This document shows, in pieces, positions 51,572 to 59,386 of a stretch of DNA of 64,000 bases. Each line of letters opens with the position of its first letter. The stretch's first letter is position 1. This DNA is from Oceanococcus sp964629015. GTDB taxonomy: Bacteria > Pseudomonadota > Gammaproteobacteria > Nevskiales > Oceanococcaceae. A model generated the notes under the pieces. The model ran no database searches and was not told the origin of the DNA. It saw only the letters and a list, made by a program, of their open reading frames with translations. Position numbers and translations under genes: made by a program. The stretch lies in contig CAZVMN010000009.1 in the NCBI GenBank assembly GCA_964629015.1, positions 96,881 through 160,880 of the forward strand. The letters are read 5' to 3'.

Positions 51572-51796
51572 ATGACCGCTGAACAAATTGCCGAATTGAT
51601 CCGCCAGGGCCTGCCCGGAGCCGAGGTCACCGTGCGCGGTGATGATGGCGCCCATTTCGAGGCTGAGGTGATCAGCGCCGAGTTCGCCGGCAAGGGTATC
51701 GTGCAGCAGCACCGCATGGTCTACGCCACCCTGGGTGATCGCATGGGCGGTGAGATTCATGCTCTGGCCTTGAAAACCCGTGTCGCGCAGGACTGA
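51572..51796 (+). CDS. ibaG: BolA family protein IbaG
   Basis: A 74-residue BolA-like protein that partners with monothiol glutaredoxin in iron-sulfur handling. The degenerate KH-like fold has VRGDDGAHFEAEVISAEFAG, then the conserved VQQHRMVYATLGD. It is three bases upstream of murA, the usual neighbour, and probably co-transcribed. Confidence 0.94.
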   Translation: MTAEQIAELIRQGLPGAEVTVRGDDGAHFEAEVISAEFAGKGIVQQHRMVYATLGDRMGGEIHALALKTRVAQD

Positions 51797-51799
51797 GTC

Positions 51800-53068
51800 G
51801 TGGACAAACTGATTATCGAGGGCGGCGGTCCGCTGGCCGGTGAGGTGCGTGCCTCGGGGGCCAAGAATGCGGCCTTGCCGATTCAGGCCGCGGCGCTGTT
51901 GACGGCTGAGCCCTTGACCCTGAGCAACGTCCCGCACCTCAAAGACGTGGTGACGATGAACCGTTTGCTGGCGCAAATGGGGGCGCAGGTCAGTGTGGGT
52001 GACGGTGTCGATGGTCAAACCCTGACCATCGAAGCGCGTCAGTTGAGCACCCATGTTGCGCCGTACGAGCTGGTCCGCACCATGCGTGCATCCATCGTGG
52101 TGTTGGGACCCTTGCTGGCCCGCTTTGGTCAAGCCGATGTGTCTTTGCCGGGCGGGTGCGCCATTGGCGCGCGGCCGGTGACGGTTCATCTTGACGGTCT
52201 GCGTGCCATGGGCGCGGAAGTCGATGTGGTGGACGGTTATATCCAGGCGCGCTGCAGGCGTTTGCGCGGCGCCCGCATCGTGATGGAAATGGTGTCCGTC
52301 ACGGGCACCGAAAACCTGATGATGGCGGCGACCCTGGCAGATGGGGAAACGGTGATCGAAAACGCTGCGCGTGAACCCGAAGTGGTCGATCTGGCGCAGT
52401 GCCTGATCGCAATGGGCGCTCGTATCAGCGGGGCGGGTAGCTCGGTGATCCGCATTCAGGGCGTTGATGCGCTGCATGCAGCCGAACATCGCATCCTGCC
52501 CGACCGTATCGAGATCGGAACCTTCCTGGTGGCCGGCGCTTTGACCCGCGGACAGGTGACGGTGCGCGCCGCACATAGTGATCTGCTCGACGCTGTGCTG
52601 CAGAAGCTGCGTAAGGCCGGTGCCGAGATCAATGTGGGTGATGACAGCATCAGTCTGGATATGGGTGGGCGGCGTCCACTGGCGGTGGATATTCACACCG
52701 CACCGCATCCGGCATTCCCAACCGATATGCAGGCTCAGTTCTGTGCATTGAACGCATTGGCGGACGGCGTTGGTGTGGTCCACGAAACGATTTTTGAGAA
52801 TCGCTTCATGCACGTGCCCGAACTGCAACGCATGGGCGCCGACATCCGTCTGGAAAACAACACCGCCGTGGTGCGTGGGCGTGAGCGTCTCAAGGGCGCA
52901 CCGGTGATGGCCACCGATCTGCGTGCGTCGGCCAGCCTGGTTGTCGCTGCGCTGGGCGCGGATGGCCAGACCACGGTTGATCGCATTTACCACCTCGATC
53001 GCGGTTACGAGCATATCGAGGACAAGCTGCGCCAGTTGGGTGCCAGCATCAAACGTATCGCTGCCTGA
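51800..53068 (+). CDS. murA: UDP-GlcNAc 1-carboxyvinyltransferase
   Basis: First committed enzyme of peptidoglycan synthesis; transfers enolpyruvate to UDP-GlcNAc. The catalytic Cys120 in LPGGCAIGARPV is present, so the enzyme should be of the fosfomycin-sensitive type. KNAALPIQAA has the substrate-binding Lys. The start is GTG, with AGGA within the end of ibaG. It is 422 residues. Confidence 0.98.
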   Translation: MDKLIIEGGGPLAGEVRASGAKNAALPIQAAALLTAEPLTLSNVPHLKDVVTMNRLLAQMGAQVSVGDGVDGQTLTIEARQLSTHVAPYELVRTMRASIVVLGPLLARFGQADVSLPGGCAIGARPVTVHLDGLRAMGAEVDVVDGYIQARCRRLRGARIVMEMVSVTGTENLMMAATLADGETVIENAAREPEVVDLAQCLIAMGARISGAGSSVIRIQGVDALHAAEHRILPDRIEIGTFLVAGALTRGQVTVRAAHSDLLDAVLQKLRKAGAEINVGDDSISLDMGGRRPLAVDIHTAPHPAFPTDMQAQFCALNALADGVGVVHETIFENRFMHVPELQRMGADIRLENNTAVVRGRERLKGAPVMATDLRASASLVVAALGADGQTTVDRIYHLDRGYEHIEDKLRQLGASIKRIAA

Positions 53069-53073
53069 GATTT

Positions 53074-53724
53074 ATGAGCAATTCATCCGAGAAACTGACG
53101 CTGGCCCTGGCCAAGGGGCGCATCCTGGACGATACCCTGCCGTTGCTGGCCAAGGTCGGCATCCATCCGCGTCAGGATCTGAGCAAAACACGCGAATTGC
53201 GCATCGCCGCCGATGGCCTGGTCGATGAGATTCTCATCGTGCGTTCCACGGACGTGCCGACTTATGTCGAACACGGCGCGGCCGATGTCGGCATCGCCGG
53301 CAAGGATGTATTGCTGGAGCATCGCAGCAATCAGCTGTACGAGCCGCTGGACCTGAATATCGCACGCTGCCGCCTGTGTCTGGCCGGCACGGACGGTGTG
53401 AGCCGTCCCACTGATCGACGTCTGCGTATTGCCACCAAATACGTCAACATCACCCGCGACTGGTATGCCAGCCGCGGCGAACAAGTGGAACTGATCAAGC
53501 TGTATGGCTCGATGGAGTTGGCGCCTTTGGTGGGGCTGGCCGATCTGATTGTCGACCTGGTCGATACCGGCAATACACTCAAAGCCAACGGCTTGAAACC
53601 GCTGGAAGACATTTTGCAGATTTCCTCGCGCCTGGTGGTCAACAAAGCGGCGATGAAAATGAAGCACGCGAAGATCCGCCAGCTGATTGCTGCTTTGTCC
53701 GAGGTTGTGGAGGCTGCAACGTGA
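53074..53724 (+). CDS. hisG: ATP phosphoribosyltransferase, short form
   Basis: Catalyses the first step of histidine synthesis. At 216 residues it is the short form, lacking the C-terminal regulatory domain, so it needs a HisZ subunit for activity and feedback control (established for the family). ALAKGRILDDTLPLL, AADVGIAGKDVL and the PRPP-binding LVDTGNTLKANGL are present. It lies between murA and hisD. No hisZ is in this window. Confidence 0.97.
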   Translation: MSNSSEKLTLALAKGRILDDTLPLLAKVGIHPRQDLSKTRELRIAADGLVDEILIVRSTDVPTYVEHGAADVGIAGKDVLLEHRSNQLYEPLDLNIARCRLCLAGTDGVSRPTDRRLRIATKYVNITRDWYASRGEQVELIKLYGSMELAPLVGLADLIVDLVDTGNTLKANGLKPLEDILQISSRLVVNKAAMKMKHAKIRQLIAALSEVVEAAT

Positions 53725-55019
53725 ACATTGCCCGTTTGAACACCGCAGATGCCGAATTCGAGTCTCAGTTCGATGCTTTGCTGGCCAGCGAACCCTCTGG
53801 CGATGGCAAAGTGCGTGACGCGGTGGAAGCCATCATTGAGGCCGTACGCACACAAGGTGACGCTGCGGTTTTAGATTGCGCCCAGCGTTTCGATCGTGAG
53901 CAGGCGACATCGGTGGCCGCGCTGGAAGTGCCGTTGAGCGAGTGTCATGCGGCGCTGGCCGGTCTGGACGCAGAGACGCGCAGCGCTTTGGAAGCCTCAG
54001 CCGCGCGTTTGCGTCGCTACGCTGAGCATCAGTTGGGGCAGAGCTTCGATTGGACCGATGACGACGGTTCGGTGCTGGGGCAGCGTGTCACCGCATTGGA
54101 AAAGGTCGGGATTTATGTGCCCGGCGGTAAGGCCAGCTATCCCTCGTCGGTGCTGATGAATGCCATCCCCGCCAAGGTCGCCGGTGTTGAGCAGGTCATC
54201 ATGACCGCACCCGCACCGGCGGGCGCGTTGAATCCGCTGGTGTTGGCGGCTGCGGCCGTGTCCGGGGTTGATCGGGTGTTTCGTGTGGGTGGCGCGCATG
54301 CCGTTGCCGCGCTGGCTTACGGCACGCAAACCATACCGGCGGTGGACAAGATTGTCGGGCCCGGCAATGCCTTTGTTGCCGCAGCCAAGCGCCAGGTGTT
54401 TGGTCAGGTCGGCATCGACATGATTGCGGGCCCGTCCGAGGTACTGATCGTGTCCGATGGCAGTGTCGATACCCAGTGGCTGGCCCTGGATTTGTGCGCG
54501 CAGGCTGAACACGATGAGTTGGCCCAATCGATATTGCTCTCGCCAGATGCTGAGCATTTAGAGGCTGTGGCGGTCGCGCTCGAGCAGGAGCTCAAGACCC
54601 AGCCACGTGCCGACATCATTGCCAGCTCATTGAGCGGGCGGGGGGCGCTCATTCAGGTGCGGGATCTGGACGAAGCCCTGGCGCTGGCCAATCGGGTGGC
54701 GCCGGAACATCTGGAGCTGGCTTTGGCCGATGCTGATGCCTGGGTCGACAAGGTCCGTCACGCCGGGGCGATTTTTGTCGGGGCTCTGAGCCCCGAAGCG
54801 ATTGGCGATTACTGCGCCGGTCCGAATCACGTGTTGCCGACCGCGCGGACCGCGCGCTTTGCATCACCGCTGGGTGTGTACGACTTCCAGAAACGCTCCA
54901 GCGTGCTGCGTATCTCCAGTGCCGGAGCCCAGCGGCTCGGCCCCATGGCGGCCAAGCTGGCCAGGGGCGAAGGTTTGGAGGCGCACGCCCGCTCGGCTGA
55001 GGTGCGTGCCGGAAAATGA
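53721..55019 (+). CDS. hisD: Histidinol dehydrogenase
   Basis: Zinc enzyme performing the last two oxidations to histidine. YVPGGKASYPSSVLMNAIPA, DMIAGPSEVLI, AEHDELAQSILL and ISPEAIGDYCAGPNHVLPT (the zinc/catalytic loops) are present. The start is GTG in a GTGA overlap with hisG. It is 432 residues. Coupled to hisC by an ATGA overlap. Confidence 0.97.
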   Translation: MNIARLNTADAEFESQFDALLASEPSGDGKVRDAVEAIIEAVRTQGDAAVLDCAQRFDREQATSVAALEVPLSECHAALAGLDAETRSALEASAARLRRYAEHQLGQSFDWTDDDGSVLGQRVTALEKVGIYVPGGKASYPSSVLMNAIPAKVAGVEQVIMTAPAPAGALNPLVLAAAAVSGVDRVFRVGGAHAVAALAYGTQTIPAVDKIVGPGNAFVAAAKRQVFGQVGIDMIAGPSEVLIVSDGSVDTQWLALDLCAQAEHDELAQSILLSPDAEHLEAVAVALEQELKTQPRADIIASSLSGRGALIQVRDLDEALALANRVAPEHLELALADADAWVDKVRHAGAIFVGALSPEAIGDYCAGPNHVLPTARTARFASPLGVYDFQKRSSVLRISSAGAQRLGPMAAKLARGEGLEAHARSAEVRAGK

Positions 55020-56095
55020 ATCTGGACGCGCTGCTCGCACGCAACCTCGACCAGCTCAAGGCGTATCAGGCACCGCCGCCGCGCCCGGATGCGATCAAGC
55101 TGGATGCGATGGAAAACCCTTACGCACTGTCGCCGGAATTGCGTCGTGCGTGGTTGGCCCACCTTGGTCAGGTGGATTTCAACCGTTATCCGGATGCCAG
55201 CGCGGCGGCGCTAAAACAGGCCTTGCTCCAGCGCTTTGCGATGCCGGCGGATTGGGATCTGCTGCTCGGCAACGGGTCGGATGAAATCATCCAGATGTTG
55301 TGCTTGGCGGTCGCCAAGCCCGGTGCCGTGGTGATGGCGCCGGATCCGAGCTTTGTGATGTATCGCCATTTGGCCTTGGCCTGCAACCTGCGTTTTGTGC
55401 CTGTGCCGTTGGACGATCAGTTTCAGTTGGACGGTGAGGCTTTTCTGGCCGCCATGCGCAAAGACAAGCCGGCATTGGTGTTCATTGCGCAGCCCAACAA
55501 CCCAACCGGCAACCGCTTCGATGAGGCGGCGGTGCGCGCCATTTGCGCTGCCGCGCCGGGCTTGGTGGTCATCGATGAGGCTTACATCGCTTTCGCCGGT
55601 GGGGACAGCCTGGCTTTGGCTACCGAGTTTAAAAATGTGCTGCTGATGCGCACATTGTCCAAGTGGGGACTTGCGGGCTTGCGCCTGGGCTTTGTTCAAG
55701 GCCCGCATGATGTGATCGCGCAACTCGAAAAATTGCGCTTGCCGTACAACATCAATGTGCTGACTCAAGCCAGCGGTGAGTTCGCGCTGCGTCATGCCGA
55801 GGCTTTCGATCAGCAGATCGATGTGTTGTGCGCTGAGCGTACGCGTCTGGTGGATGCGCTGGGCCGCTTGCCCGGCACAACGGTATTCCCCAGTGCGGCG
55901 AATTTTTTGCTGGTGCGCCAGTCGCCCGCACAAGCGCGCGCAGTGCTGGATGCCTTGTCGCAGGCGGGCGTGCTGATCAAGAATCTGGACGGTGGTCATC
56001 CGGCGCTCAGCGGTTGTTTGCGTCCGAGTATTGGGACGCCAGAGCAGAATCAGCGCTTGATTGACGTGTGGAGTGAGGCTGCAGGCGTGGCCTGA
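55016..56095 (+). CDS. hisC: Histidinol-phosphate aminotransferase
   Basis: PLP-dependent class II aminotransferase of histidine synthesis. LDAMENPYALSPE at the N-terminus, GNGSDEIIQM, QPNNPTGN, IDEAYIAFAGG and the PLP Lys in TLSKWGLAGLRLGF are seen. It is 359 residues. It is the last gene of the murA-his unit; a weak stem with a T-run follows its stop. Confidence 0.97.
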   Translation: MNLDALLARNLDQLKAYQAPPPRPDAIKLDAMENPYALSPELRRAWLAHLGQVDFNRYPDASAAALKQALLQRFAMPADWDLLLGNGSDEIIQMLCLAVAKPGAVVMAPDPSFVMYRHLALACNLRFVPVPLDDQFQLDGEAFLAAMRKDKPALVFIAQPNNPTGNRFDEAAVRAICAAAPGLVVIDEAYIAFAGGDSLALATEFKNVLLMRTLSKWGLAGLRLGFVQGPHDVIAQLEKLRLPYNINVLTQASGEFALRHAEAFDQQIDVLCAERTRLVDALGRLPGTTVFPSAANFLLVRQSPAQARAVLDALSQAGVLIKNLDGGHPALSGCLRPSIGTPEQNQRLIDVWSEAAGVA

Positions 56096-56130
56096 GTCTG
56101 TATTTTTTGCACAAGATGGTGAATCTTGAA

Positions 56131-56139
56131 TGTTATACT
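56131..56139 (+). promoter_or_regulatory. Extended -10 promoter for petABC
   Basis: TG-t-TATACT (56131-56139) is an extended -10 element about 135 bases upstream of petA. TTGCAC at 56107-56112 is 21 bases away, too far for a good -35, so the TG extension would carry recognition. Confidence 0.5.
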
Positions 56140-56179
56140 TGCAGGTCGGGGCGCCGCACTTTGGCCTGTTCAATATCAA

Positions 56180-56197
56180 CCGGATCAATTGAACCGG
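56180..56197. repeat. Near-perfect palindrome in the petABC leader
   Basis: CCGGATCAATTGAACCGG is palindromic except for one A/A pair. It lies downstream of the putative promoter, so it could be an operator or a leader-RNA hairpin controlling petABC. Confidence 0.4.
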
Positions 56198-56275
56198 CGT
56201 GGTGTTCTGCAGAAGTGCGGCTGACTGGGCATGTCTTCACCATGCCGAAGAAAAAGATCTACCAGGAGTTACGCG

Positions 56276-56869
56276 ATGAGTTCTAACGGCGTGGATGTCG
56301 GCAAACGCCGCTTCCTGACGCTCACCGGTGTTGCGGCAGGGGGAGTTGGTGCCGCTGCAGCAGCTTGGCCATTCCTGGCCTCGCTCGCACCGAGTGAAAG
56401 GGCCAAGGCCTTGGGTGCACCGGTGACGGTGGACATTTCCAAGCTGCAAGAAGGGCAGCTGCTGATCACCACTTGGCGCGGAAGCCCGGTGTGGGTCGTG
56501 CGCCGTACAGCGGAAATGTTGAACAACCTCAAAACGGTTGAGGATGACCTGCGTGACCCCGAGTCCCAGGAAGAGCAGCAACCCCCGTACGCTCAAAACG
56601 AGTTCCGTTCGGTCAATCCGGAGATTCTGGTGATGATCGGGCGTTGCACCCATTTGGGTTGCTCGCCGTCATATCGCCCGGACTACCCGGCCGAAGACCT
56701 GGGCGCCGATTGGAAAGGCGGCTTTTTCTGCCCTTGCCATGGCTCCAAGTTTGATCTGGCCGGGCGTGTCTATAAGGGCGTCCCGGCACCGTTGAACATG
56801 CCGGTGCCGCCGCACCGTTACGAAGGCGACACCACAATTGTCGTCGGCGAAGATCCGGAGGTCGCGTAA
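56276..56869 (+). CDS. petA: Cytochrome bc1 Rieske iron-sulfur subunit
   Basis: Carries electrons from quinol to cytochrome c1. The N-terminus has a twin-arginine motif (KRRFLT) with a hydrophobic helix. The [2Fe-2S] ligands are Cys124/His126 in CTHLGC and Cys152/His155 in CPCHGS; Cys129 and Cys154 form the disulfide. CAGGAG precedes ATG 56276; the in-frame start at 56231 has no support. It is 197 residues. petB starts immediately after the stop. Confidence 0.98.
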   Translation: MSSNGVDVGKRRFLTLTGVAAGGVGAAAAAWPFLASLAPSERAKALGAPVTVDISKLQEGQLLITTWRGSPVWVVRRTAEMLNNLKTVEDDLRDPESQEEQQPPYAQNEFRSVNPEILVMIGRCTHLGCSPSYRPDYPAEDLGADWKGGFFCPCHGSKFDLAGRVYKGVPAPLNMPVPPHRYEGDTTIVVGEDPEVA

Positions 56870-58108
56870 ATGGGTATCGTTGCAAATCCGCACAAGACCA
56901 CCGGTGTGCTCGGCTGGATCGATGATCGTTTCCCGCTGACCAAGATGTGGAAAGACCACGTCTCGGAGTATTACGCACCGAAGAATTTCAACTTCTGGTA
57001 CTACTTCGGGTCGCTGGCCATGCTGGTTCTGGTCAACCAGCTGTTGACTGGCATCTTCCTGACGATGCACTACAAACCGTCAGCCGATCTGGCTTTCGGT
57101 TCGGTCGAATACATCATGCGTGACGTTCCCTGGGGGGATTTGATCCGCTATCTGCATTCCACCGGGGCTTCGGCCTTCTTTATCGTTGTTTACCTGCACA
57201 TGTATCGCGGGCTGCTGTACGGGTCGTACCGCAAACCGCGTGAGCTGATCTGGGTGTTCGGTTGCTTGATCTATCTCGCACTGATGGCAGAAGGATTCTT
57301 TGGCTACGTGCTGCCGTGGGGCCAGATGTCTTACTGGGGTGCTCAGGTGATCATCTCGCTGTTTGGTGCGATTCCGGTGTTCGGTGAAGATCTGGTGATC
57401 TGGATTCAGGGCGACTTCGTGCCGTCGGACGCCACATTGAACCGAATCTTTGCGATGCACGTCATCGCCATTCCGTTTGTGTTGGTTGGCTTGGTTGTGG
57501 CTCACCTGATGGCCCTGCATGAAGTGGGTTCGAACAATCCGGACGGTGTCGATATCAAGAAGGACAAGGACGAAAATGGCGTGCCCAAAGATGGCATTCC
57601 GTTTCATCCGTACTACACCGTGAAAGATCTGTTCGGGGTAGCGGTGTTCCTGGCCATTTTCCTGACCATCGTGTTCTTCCTGCCGGAAGTGGGTGGCTTG
57701 TTCCTGGAAAAACCCAACTTCCAGGAAGCCAATCCGGCGGTTACGCCTGATCACATTGCACCGGTTTGGTACTTCACACCGTTCTACGCCATGCTCCGCG
57801 CGGTGCCAGACAAGCTGTTTGGTGTGATCACCATGTTTGGCGCGGTGCTGATCTTATTCGCCTTGCCATGGCTGGACCGCAGCCCGGTTAAGTCGGTTCG
57901 CTACAAGGGTCCGATCTTCAAGATCGCGCTGGCGCTGTTCACCGTGAGTTTCGTGGTGCTGGGGTGGCTGGGCCTGCAGGCGCCGACCGAAGGTAAGACC
58001 CTGGCTGCCCAGGTCTTCACCGTCATTTACTTCCTGTTCTTCCTGCTGATGCCGTTCTATTCCAAGATGGACAAGACCAAGCCGGAGCCAGCGAGGGTCA
58101 CGTCATGA
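56870..58108 (+). CDS. petB: Cytochrome b of the bc1 complex
   Basis: Core membrane subunit with both quinone sites and two b haems. The haem-binding His pairs lie in the LHSTGASAFFIVVYLHMYRG region and in MHVIAIPFVLVGLVVAHLMAL. LPWGQMSYWGA and the PEF-loop equivalent (PVWYFTPFYAML region) are conserved. It is 412 residues with eight or so helices. It overlaps petC by four bases. Confidence 0.98.
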   Translation: MGIVANPHKTTGVLGWIDDRFPLTKMWKDHVSEYYAPKNFNFWYYFGSLAMLVLVNQLLTGIFLTMHYKPSADLAFGSVEYIMRDVPWGDLIRYLHSTGASAFFIVVYLHMYRGLLYGSYRKPRELIWVFGCLIYLALMAEGFFGYVLPWGQMSYWGAQVIISLFGAIPVFGEDLVIWIQGDFVPSDATLNRIFAMHVIAIPFVLVGLVVAHLMALHEVGSNNPDGVDIKKDKDENGVPKDGIPFHPYYTVKDLFGVAVFLAIFLTIVFFLPEVGGLFLEKPNFQEANPAVTPDHIAPVWYFTPFYAMLRAVPDKLFGVITMFGAVLILFALPWLDRSPVKSVRYKGPIFKIALALFTVSFVVLGWLGLQAPTEGKTLAAQVFTVIYFLFFLLMPFYSKMDKTKPEPARVTS

Positions 58109-58848
58109 ATCGCCTGATCATTGCACTTTCGATGTTGGTGACAGCGACCGCAGCCACGGCGGCTGGCGGTGGCCAAGTGTTCTATGAGTTCAAACCCGAC
58201 GCCAAGAACACCGCTTCTGTACAGCGTGGTGCCAAATACTTCATGAATTACTGCTCCGGCTGTCATTCCATGGAGTACCTGCGTTTCAATCGTTTGGCCA
58301 GTGACCACGCCATTCCGGATGATCTGCTGGGCAAGTTGATGTTCACCACCGACAAACCGGGCGAGCATATTCTGTCGGCCATGCCGCCGGAGAAGGCGGC
58401 CAAGTGGTTTGGCCAGGCACCGCCGGATCTGACATTGACGGCACGTCTGCGCGGTGCGGATTGGGTATACAGCTTCCTCAAGAGCTTCTATCTGGACGAC
58501 AGCAAAGCGACTGGCACCAACAACCTGCAATTGCCGGGAGCCTCCATGCCGCATGTGCTGGGTGGTCTGCAGGGCTATCAGGTGCTTGGTGAACAAGAGC
58601 ATCATGACGATGCCGGTGGCCATCATGGCCCGGTCGAACCACCGTTCGAATTGGTTGTGGATGGTGAACTGTCTGCCAAGGAGTACGATGGTGTGGTCGC
58701 GGACCTGGTTAACTTCATGAGCTACGCCGCTGAGCCGGGCAAGGCGCGTATGCACGAAGTTGGCTTTAAGGCGCTGCTCTACATCTTGCTCATCCTGATT
58801 CCGCTGACCTACGCGATCAAGCGCGAGTTCTGGAAAGACGTACACTAA
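58105..58848 (+). CDS. petC: Cytochrome c1
   Basis: Membrane-anchored c-type cytochrome of the bc1 complex. Signal peptide (cleaved after ATATAA region), haem motif CSGCH (Cys50, Cys53, His54), a Met ligand likely in GASMPHVL, and a C-terminal helix anchor (ALLYILLILIPLTYAI). A His-rich stretch (EHHDDAGGHHG, near residues 172-182) is unusual. It is 247 residues. A strong terminator follows. Confidence 0.97.
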   Translation: MNRLIIALSMLVTATAATAAGGGQVFYEFKPDAKNTASVQRGAKYFMNYCSGCHSMEYLRFNRLASDHAIPDDLLGKLMFTTDKPGEHILSAMPPEKAAKWFGQAPPDLTLTARLRGADWVYSFLKSFYLDDSKATGTNNLQLPGASMPHVLGGLQGYQVLGEQEHHDDAGGHHGPVEPPFELVVDGELSAKEYDGVVADLVNFMSYAAEPGKARMHEVGFKALLYILLILIPLTYAIKREFWKDVH

Positions 58849-58870
58849 GCCCCACGGGTTGTGTGAATGC

Positions 58871-58899
58871 AAAGCCGGCCTGCGCCGGCTTTGTTGTTT
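58871..58899 (+). terminator. Rho-independent terminator after petC
   Basis: A perfect 9-bp stem (aaagccggc / gccggcttt) with a ctgc loop, followed by GTTGTTT. It lies 22 bases after the petC stop and separates the bc1 operon from sspB. Confidence 0.82.
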
Positions 58900-58930
58900 C
58901 TGGCCCGCCATGAGCTTTCAAGGATTGCGG

Positions 58931-59386
58931 ATGATTCCCCGAAAACCCTATCTGTTGCGCGCAATGATCGAGTGGTGCGAAGACAGCGGATTGACCCCAC
59001 TGGTGGCGGTCAATGCTGAGCAGCCTGGTGTGCACGTGCCTCAGGATTTCATTGAGGACGGTCGGATCACGCTGAATGTGAATTTTTCCGCGATGAAGCA
59101 GCGTGAGATCAGCAATGAGGCGTTGACGGGCTATGCGCGCTTCAACGGTCGCAGCGAAATGCTTGATGTGCCGATGGCCGCCATCGAAGCCCTGGTGGTG
59201 AGAGAAACCGGGGAGGGCATGATGTTTCCGGACGAGGCTGATGACGCCCAGTCGCCGGTTGCTCAGCGCCTGCAGGACGAGATTCGGGCGGTCTCCGAGG
59301 ATGATCGCGAGTCGACCAACGACGCTGATCCGGACGAGCCGCCGCGCCCACCTCGTGGCCGCCCCAATTTGAAACTGGTTAAGTAA
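58931..59386 (+). CDS. sspB: ClpXP adaptor protein SspB
   Basis: Brings ssrA-tagged proteins to ClpXP. PRKPYLLRAMIEWCEDSGLT and GVHVPQDFIEDGRITLNV form the substrate-binding domain; the acidic linker leads to the C-terminal ClpX-binding motif RGRPNLKLVK. ATG at 58931 has AAGGA at correct spacing and is preferred to ATG 58910. It is 151 residues. The usual upstream partner sspA is absent. Confidence 0.95.
   Translation: MIPRKPYLLRAMIEWCEDSGLTPLVAVNAEQPGVHVPQDFIEDGRITLNVNFSAMKQREISNEALTGYARFNGRSEMLDVPMAAIEALVVRETGEGMMFPDEADDAQSPVAQRLQDEIRAVSEDDRESTNDADPDEPPRPPRGRPNLKLVK

Noticed and set aside
51014..53014. A 666-codon open frame on the minus strand across the permease, ibaG and murA
   Set aside because: It is antisense to three well-recognised genes; its product is rich in His, Gln, Arg and Thr and shows no domain. 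High-GC codon structure of the sense genes explains it.
56080..56108. Strong terminator after hisC
   Set aside because: CAGGC-gtg-GCCTG is only a 5-bp stem, lies within the last codons and is several bases from the T-run; too weak to list as a feature.
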